Assembly: GCF_014648415.1 (NCBI RefSeq)
Contig: NZ_BMRB01000002.1
Coordinates: 1,633,260-1,697,259, forward strand
DNA from: Actinokineospora fastidiosa
Lineage (GTDB): Bacteria > Actinomycetota > Actinomycetes > Mycobacteriales > Pseudonocardiaceae
Direction: 5' to 3'
DNA length: 64,000 bases
In this document: positions 57,558 through 64,000 of the stretch, one piece after another
Position numbering within the stretch: the first letter of the stretch is position 1
Layout of the letters: each line of letters begins with the position of its first letter
Notes under the pieces: model-generated
Told to the model about the DNA's origin: nothing
Database searches by the model: none
What the model saw: the letters and a program-made list of their open reading frames with translations, nothing else
Made by a program: the position numbers and the translations under genes

Positions 57558-58214
57558 TCACTTGCTGTCTGTATGCGCTCCCACACGGTGACGGGCCCAG
57601 TCGTTGAACGGCCGCAGCTGCTGCCACGCCTTGCGCACCCGGGTCAGCGCGCCCCGCTCGTGGAGCGTGTCGTCGGGCGGCCACACCCGGGTCGCGTAGA
57701 CCGAGCGGTACTGGAGCAGGTCCAGGTGCGGGTGGTCCTTGGCGAACCCGCGCGGCGCGGTGCGCATGCGGTCGCCGTGCAGCTCGAAGCCCTGCCTGAC
57801 GAGCTTGTCGAGGATCGCCCGCAGCTCGGCGCCGCCGGTGTCGACGGCCTGGCGGTACCGGGCCAGCTGGTCGGGGGCCAGGTGGAAGCAGCCGCCGCCG
57901 ACGCGCAGGCCGTCCGGGCTCACCTCGACGTAGTACGCCCCGCCGCCGCGCCCGGCCTCCACGACGCCGCCGCAGTGGGTCTTGTAGGGCGACTTGTCCT
58001 TGGCGAAGCGGACGTCGCGGTACGGCCGGAAGATCTTGCCCGGGCCGAGGCCGGGGGCGAACTCCGGCTCCAGCTCGGCGAGCAGCGCCTGCATCGGCGC
58101 GCGGACGTCGGACTCGTAGGTGGCCTTGTTCGCCTCCCAGTACGACTTGGAGTTGTCGACGACCAGGCCGTCGTAGAAGTCGATCGCGTACTCGCCGAAC
58201 CCCGCGAACCTCAC
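57558..58214 (-). CDS. DUF2461 family protein
   Basis: A 218-residue DUF2461 (TIGR02453-type) protein: FYDGLVVDNSKSYWEANKATYESDVRAPMQALLAELEPEFAPG, GPGKIFRPYRDVRFAKDKSPYKTHCGG and AYYVEVSPDGLRVGGGCFH are the standard blocks. The function is not established. GTG 58214 overlaps the preceding aminotransferase stop (GTGA), so the two genes are coupled, an arrangement without an obvious biochemical reason. Confidence 0.92.
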   Translation of the reverse strand: MRFAGFGEYAIDFYDGLVVDNSKSYWEANKATYESDVRAPMQALLAELEPEFAPGLGPGKIFRPYRDVRFAKDKSPYKTHCGGVVEAGRGGGAYYVEVSPDGLRVGGGCFHLAPDQLARYRQAVDTGGAELRAILDKLVRQGFELHGDRMRTAPRGFAKDHPHLDLLQYRSVYATRVWPPDDTLHERGALTRVRKAWQQLRPFNDWARHRVGAHTDSK

Positions 58215-58951
58215 ACGCGCTCCTCGGGCACGAGGTCGTGGGCGCGGCGCAGGATGGACGCGGTCTCGTCGTCGACGGCGTACTCGACGTCATCGATGCG
58301 GGTGATGGGCCGCACGGGCGCGAGCGCGTTGGTGGCGAACGCCGACCGGAAGCCGGCCAGGTCGTCGAGGGTGACCGGGCGGGTCTCGTGCTTGTGGCCG
58401 AGCCGGGTGAGCCCGTTCTGGATCAGCGCGGCGGACACCCCGGGCAGCGCGGGCGCGCTCGGCCAGACGATGGTGCCCGCGTCGTCGCGGAAGCAGATGT
58501 TCCAGGTAGCGCCCTCGGAGACCTCGTCGTCGGGGGCGAAGAGGGCGTCGTCGAACCCGGCCATCCTGGCCAGCCTGCGCTGGTAGAAGATCCCGAACGT
58601 GCCGACGTGCTTGACCTGCGGCAGGTCCCGGCGGTAGCCGGCCGTGCGCACGGCCAGCGTCGCGCTCTCCTCGGGCGGCGGGAAGGTCTCCACGACGACC
58701 GACAGCTCCTCGGGCGTCCCCGGGTCGCGCGGGTTGAAGTCCGGCGCGACCACGGTGACCTTGGCGGCCACCCGCTCGTCGCCGATCGCGGCCCGGATGG
58801 CCGCGCGCACGTCCTCCTCGGGCAGGCCCCGCCCGAACACCACCCACGCGTCGCGGTCGAGCCGCTCCAGGTGCCGGGCCAGCCCGCGCACCCGGCCGCG
58901 CTCGACCAGCATCGCCGTGTAGTGGCCGTAGTTGACCAATGCTGCGCTCAC
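58211..58951 (-). CDS. Aminotransferase class IV protein
   Basis: A 246-residue fold-type IV PLP enzyme related to D-amino-acid aminotransferase and aminodeoxychorismate lyase. The PLP Lys is likely that of LPQVKHVGTFGIFYQRRLARMAGFDDALFAPDDEVSEGATWNICF; the EGATWNI segment corresponds to the family's EGxxxNxF. It is shorter than average and its YxxYxG-type N-terminus is reduced. The substrate is not predictable. It opens a two-gene unit with DUF2461. Confidence 0.87.
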   Translation of the reverse strand: MSAALVNYGHYTAMLVERGRVRGLARHLERLDRDAWVVFGRGLPEEDVRAAIRAAIGDERVAAKVTVVAPDFNPRDPGTPEELSVVVETFPPPEESATLAVRTAGYRRDLPQVKHVGTFGIFYQRRLARMAGFDDALFAPDDEVSEGATWNICFRDDAGTIVWPSAPALPGVSAALIQNGLTRLGHKHETRPVTLDDLAGFRSAFATNALAPVRPITRIDDVEYAVDDETASILRRAHDLVPEERV

Positions 58952-58970
58952 CTCGCGGAGTCTCGCACGC

Positions 58971-59345
58971 TCAGAGGCAGTGGGAGGCGATGAGGTGCCC
59001 GAGCGCCCGGATGTCGGCCTTGCCCCTGAACTCCAGCCGCACCTTGCCCAGCCCGCTGAACCACAGCTCCAGCTCGGCGTCGAGGTCGAAGGTGCCCGCG
59101 GTCTCCACCGAGAACGCCTGGACCTTGGCGAACGGCAGCGAGGTGAAGTCCCGCTTCTTGCCGGTCATGCCCTGCACGTTGACGGCGATGAGCCGCTTGT
59201 TCGTGAACACGACGAAGTCCCGCACCGACTTGAACGCGTAGAGCATGTCCTCGCCGTTGACCAGCAGCGGCGCCACGGACCCGCCGATGTCCTTGGGGTC
59301 GCAGGGGGACAGCTTGAACACCGAAGCCTTGGAGAAGTCGATCAT
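58971..59345 (-). CDS. Bacterial PH-domain protein
   Basis: A 124-residue protein with a single bacterial PH (bPH-like) fold: GEDMLYAFKSVRDFVVFTNKRLIAVNVQGMTGKKRDFTSLPFAKVQAFSVETAGTFDLDAELELWFSG. The DxxVFTNKRLIxV and KKxxxxSLPxxKVxxFxVET blocks are characteristic. Such proteins form rings or bind membranes and partners; the role is unknown. ATG 59345 is used because the frame upstream is not conserved-looking. Confidence 0.9.
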   Translation of the reverse strand: MIDFSKASVFKLSPCDPKDIGGSVAPLLVNGEDMLYAFKSVRDFVVFTNKRLIAVNVQGMTGKKRDFTSLPFAKVQAFSVETAGTFDLDAELELWFSGLGKVRLEFRGKADIRALGHLIASHCL

Positions 59346-59439
59346 GCGGACAGCATAGGCCCGCGCACGCCACCCGGAGGACACGGCGCGTCCACCAGGC
59401 GATGCGCTTGGGGCTGGCTCCGGGTACCGCCCTCGGCGT

Positions 59440-60957
59440 TCAGCAGAGGTCGCCGCGGAGGTCGAGGGCGCCGTCGACGCACGGGACGTAGCCGGAGCGG
59501 CGCAGGATGTTCTTCGTGGCGTCGGTCTCCATGTGCTTGATGAGCGCGTCGACCAGGCCGCCGGGCTCGGGCGGGCCGTAGGTGTAGAAGTACTCGACCG
59601 TCCAGAAGGGATAGCCGGTGCGGACGACCGAGTCGATGTCGGGCTCCTTGCCGTCGAGGCGGACCCGGGCGACGTGGGGGTAGTCGGCGGTGGCGGTGGT
59701 CTCGGCGTAGCCGATCGCGCCGGGGATGCGGTCGACCTCGCCGAGCAGGGCCGAGGTCGAGTTGCGCTCGCAGCGCAGCACCGGCGCGGCGCCCGCGAGG
59801 GGCGAGCGGTTCGCGCAGTCGGTCGAGGAGACGGCGGGCTCCTGGGCGCCCAGCACCTTGGTCTCGAACGCCTGGCGGGTGCCGGAGCCGGAGTTGCGGC
59901 TGACGATGCTGATCGGCAGGTCGTGGCCGCCGAGCTGGCGCCAGTTGGTGAGCCGCCCGTCGAAGACGGCGCGCACCTGGTCGCGGCTGAGCTGGGTGAC
60001 GCCGACGGTCTTGTTGACCACGACCGAGAACGCCACGACGCCGATGGGGTGCGCCTTGAGGTTGGGGAACCCGGCTACCGGGTCGTCGGACATGGCCATC
60101 CGCCGCTCCCGCTGGGCGGGGTCCTCCCGGCCGAGGGTGTCCAGCTCCCGGACGCCGTCGAGGCTGCCCCGGCCCTCGACCCGCACGCTCGCCTCCGGGC
60201 ACTGCGCGGTGTAGGCGGTGATGATCTCGGTGGCCACCGGGGCGAACGCGCTGGACCCGGCGAGGACCACGTCCCCGTCCGCACAGGCGACCTGCGCGCC
60301 GGGCGACTTGCCGAGCGGGCTCAGCAGCAGCACCACGGACGCGCCGACGAGGGTGGACGCGATGCCGCCGAGCACCAGGCTGCGCCTGCTCGGCCCGTTG
60401 CCCCGGGTGGTGTCCCGCACGATCTTGCCGTCGGTGACGAAGCCGGTGCAGGTGACGCCGTCCTTCGTGCCCGCGGCCTCGGGCTTGCCGGAGAGCAGGA
60501 CCAGCACCTTCATCCGGTCGCGCCGGTTGAGCGGGATCCTCGGCAGCGGCAGCTCCGCCCGCCCCACCGGCGGCCACTCGCCGTCGACCATCGCCCGCAC
60601 CCCGTCGCCGACCTCGATGATCTGCGCGTCCACCACCGTCCGCCCGGCGAACCGCAACGTCAGCGGCGCGTCCCTGGGCACGTCGGTGACCTTGATGCTG
60701 GTGCTGCCGGTGTTCATGATCCGCACCAGCGCCAGACTGGGATCGACGACCGTCTCGTCGGCCTTCCGGTTGGTCAACCGCACATCGATCATGTCCGTCG
60801 CGTGCGGCGTCACCCCGATGGCGGTGTCCAGATGAACCCGATAACTCACCCGTTTGCGGCGCAGCCACAGCGACAGCAGATACCCGCCGAGGCTGAGCAC
60901 CAGCGTGACCATGCCGACGAACGCTTCGAGGTTGTCACCAACCCATTTGGCTAACAC
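59440..60957 (-). CDS. Membrane protein with phosphate-binding-protein-like outer domain
   Basis: A 505-residue protein. Helix 1 (about 10–32: FVGMVTLVLSLGGYLLSLWLRRKR) and helix 2 (about 190–212: LVLGGIASTLVGASVVLLL) enclose a cytoplasmic beta-rich domain of about 150 residues. The C-terminal 280 residues resemble PstS-type binding proteins: VVLAGSSAFAPVATEIITAYTAQCPEASV and ISIVSRNSGSGTRQAFETKVLG (phosphate/oxyanion loops), ending with TGYPFWTVEYFYTYG. A normal PstS is a lipoprotein without an inner domain, so this is more likely a membrane sensor or adaptor. No phosphate transporter genes are next to it. Confidence 0.85.
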   Translation of the reverse strand: MLAKWVGDNLEAFVGMVTLVLSLGGYLLSLWLRRKRVSYRVHLDTAIGVTPHATDMIDVRLTNRKADETVVDPSLALVRIMNTGSTSIKVTDVPRDAPLTLRFAGRTVVDAQIIEVGDGVRAMVDGEWPPVGRAELPLPRIPLNRRDRMKVLVLLSGKPEAAGTKDGVTCTGFVTDGKIVRDTTRGNGPSRRSLVLGGIASTLVGASVVLLLSPLGKSPGAQVACADGDVVLAGSSAFAPVATEIITAYTAQCPEASVRVEGRGSLDGVRELDTLGREDPAQRERRMAMSDDPVAGFPNLKAHPIGVVAFSVVVNKTVGVTQLSRDQVRAVFDGRLTNWRQLGGHDLPISIVSRNSGSGTRQAFETKVLGAQEPAVSSTDCANRSPLAGAAPVLRCERNSTSALLGEVDRIPGAIGYAETTATADYPHVARVRLDGKEPDIDSVVRTGYPFWTVEYFYTYGPPEPGGLVDALIKHMETDATKNILRRSGYVPCVDGALDLRGDLC

Positions 60958-61070
60958 ACGGCCACGGTAAGGATCACCGGTATACCTCGATCACCCCTTC
61001 ACCCGGCGTTCTCCTGATGTTCGCCCGAGCCCCGGAGTTGCCAACCGATGCCGAGTCTCGCCATCGGCGA

Positions 61071-62547
61071 TCACACCACCGAAAGCGGCAGTGCGGTCGG
61101 GTGCACGGGGGCGGGGAGGTCGGACGAGCCCGTCAGGTACGCGTCCACCGCGTGTGCCACCGAGCGGCCCTCTGCGATGGCCCACACGACCAGGGACGCG
61201 CCTCGGTGGGCGTCGCCGCAGACGAAGACGCCTGGGGTGGTCGTCTGCCAGTCGGGGCCGCAGGAGAGGGTGCCTCGGGGGGTGCGGGTCAGGTTGAGGT
61301 CGTCGAGCAGGGGCATGGGCTGCACGCCGGTGAAGCCGATGGCGAGCAGGACCAGGTCGGCGGGGAGTTCGTGGGCGGTGTCGGAGGTCGGGACGACCTC
61401 GCGGACGCCGGTCACCGGGTCCTTGCGGACGCGGACCTCGCGGACGCGCACCGCCGACACCGCGTCCGTGCCTGCGAACTCCTCGACGGCGACGGCGAAG
61501 CGGCGTTCGCCGCCCTCCTCGTGCGCGGGGTAGGTGCGCAGCACCCACGGCCAGGTCGGCCACGGGGACCGCTCGTCGTCGCGGGTCTGCGGGGGACGCG
61601 GGTACTGGTCGAGCTGGGTCACCGACAGCGCGCCCTGGCGGACGGCGGTGCCGTAGCAGTCCGCTCCGGTGTCGCCGCCGCCGATGATGACCACGTGCTT
61701 GCCCCGCGCGTCGATGCGCGCCGGGCCGTCGCCCTCGCAGGCGCGGTTGGCGGTGACCAGGTGCTCCATCGCCAGGTGCACGCCCGGCAGCGACCGGCCC
61801 GGGATCTCCGGGGCGTCGCGGCCCTCCAGCGCGCCGACCGCCAGGACGACCGCGTCGTGGGCGGCGCGCAGCGCGGACACCGGCAGGGACGGGCCGCCGA
61901 CCTCGCAGCCGGTCACGAACCGGGTGCCCTCGGCGCGCAGCTGCGCCAGGCGGCGGTCCAGCAGGCGCTTCTCCATCTTGAACTCGGGGATGCCGTAGCG
62001 CAGCAGGCCGCCGAGGCGGTCGTCGCGCTCGTAGACGGTCACCTCGTGCCCCGCGCGGGTCAGCTGCTGCGCGGCCGCGAGCCCGGCGGGTCCCGAGCCC
62101 ACCACCGCGACCCGCCGCCCGGAGGACACAGTGGACACCCGGGCCGCCACGACGCCCTTCTCCCACGACATGTCCGCGATCGCGTTCTCCACGCGCTTGA
62201 TCGCCACCGGCTCGCTGGAGATCGACAGCACGCAGGCCGCCTCGCACGGCGCGGGGCACAGCCTGCCGGTGAACTCGGGGAAGTTGTTGGTGGCGTGCAG
62301 GCGGTGGCTCGCCGCCTGCCAGTCGCCTCGGCGGACGAGGTCGTTCCACTCCGGGATGAGGTTGCCCAGCGGGCACCCGGCCGACCCGGAGTGGCAGAAC
62401 GGGATGCCGCAGTCCATGCAGCGCGTCGCCTGCTCGCGCACCGCGTCCGCGTCGTCCGGCCGGTACACCTCGCGCCAGTCGGCGGCGCGCTCGGCCACCG
62501 GCCGCTTCGGGATGTCGGCCCTGGGGTAGCGCAGGAAGCCCTCGGGG

Positions 62548-62555
<8 letters not shown>
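61071..62555 (-). CDS. gltD: Glutamate synthase small subunit
   Basis: A 494-residue NADPH-dependent GltD. N-terminal iron–sulfur cysteines: [21 protein letters not shown] and [16 protein letters not shown] loop [27 protein letters not shown] loop [20 protein letters not shown]; end [25 protein letters not shown]. It feeds electrons to GltB for making two glutamates from glutamine and 2-oxoglutarate. The start at 62555 overlaps the gltB end by eight bases, the usual actinobacterial arrangement. Confidence 0.97.

Positions 62556-64000
<1,445 letters not shown>

Overview
The window is high-GC actinobacterial chromosome. GTG starts, TGATG/GTGA/ATGA gene junctions, an XRE–DUF5753/DUF397 pair, a DUF3817/LprD-like pair and a CaiB/acyl-CoA dehydrogenase/TetR unit all suggest a member of the Pseudonocardiales (Saccharothrix/Actinokineospora/Lentzea type). 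The taxonomic guess is inference; no rRNA or tRNA gene was seen.

Layout. (1) 1–10,962: a partial GNAT, then an eight-gene minus-strand operon (6231→899) that looks biosynthetic: AvrD-like protein, P-loop ATPase/kinase, KAS III, acyl carrier protein, HAD-IB phosphatase, MDR oxidoreductase, SnoaL-like protein, rhodanese. A divergent hotdog thioesterase, a kelch lipoprotein, an MFS exporter and an XRE/MmyB regulator follow. The operon resembles what would be needed to make a syringolide- or butyrolactone-like signal. (2) 10,963–16,990: lytic transglycosylase, about 1 kb without a convincing gene, small proteins, and a CoA-transferase/acyl-CoA dehydrogenase pair with a divergent TetR gene. (3) 16,992–21,562: degenerate Nudix protein, a histidine kinase/response regulator pair, DUF2630, and an atypical LuxR regulator.

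(4) 21,620–41,718: an extracellular-type contractile injection system (eCIS). The main operon (40,472→26,239) encodes sheath, three tube-type proteins, T4-type hub chaperone, DUF6760, a DUF4157 eCIS-core protein, LysM protein, VgrG-like spike/hub, gp25, baseplate J-like protein, a tail-I-like protein and a proline-rich, zinc-ribbon membrane protein with a discoidin-like end. A Pvc16-type terminator protein and a PAAR-like tip are divergent from it. A secreted PD40/choice-of-anchor protein and an Ig-like membrane protein flank the operon. No AAA+ ATPase, tape-measure or tail-fibre gene was recognised.

(5) 41,715–45,424: an NrtR-like Nudix protein, then a divergent two-gene unit: a membrane-anchored nucleoside-phosphorylase-fold protein and a membrane-anchored WD40 protein. 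They share a Gly/Asn-rich motif that resembles bacterial amyloid-signalling sequences, and this is the best candidate for an undescribed system. (6) 45,425–64,000: mostly housekeeping or regulatory genes. These are an ACT–GNAT protein, GabD2-like dehydrogenase, M43 metalloprotease, a giant LuxR ATPase with a coupled 48-residue ORF, the Scr1-type HTH/DUF397 pair, TesB, pyruvate kinase, DUF2461, class IV aminotransferase, PH-domain protein, an unusual membrane-anchored phosphate-binding-type protein, and gltD/gltB (gltB cut by the window end).

Identifications rest on motif recognition by eye; no database search was run.
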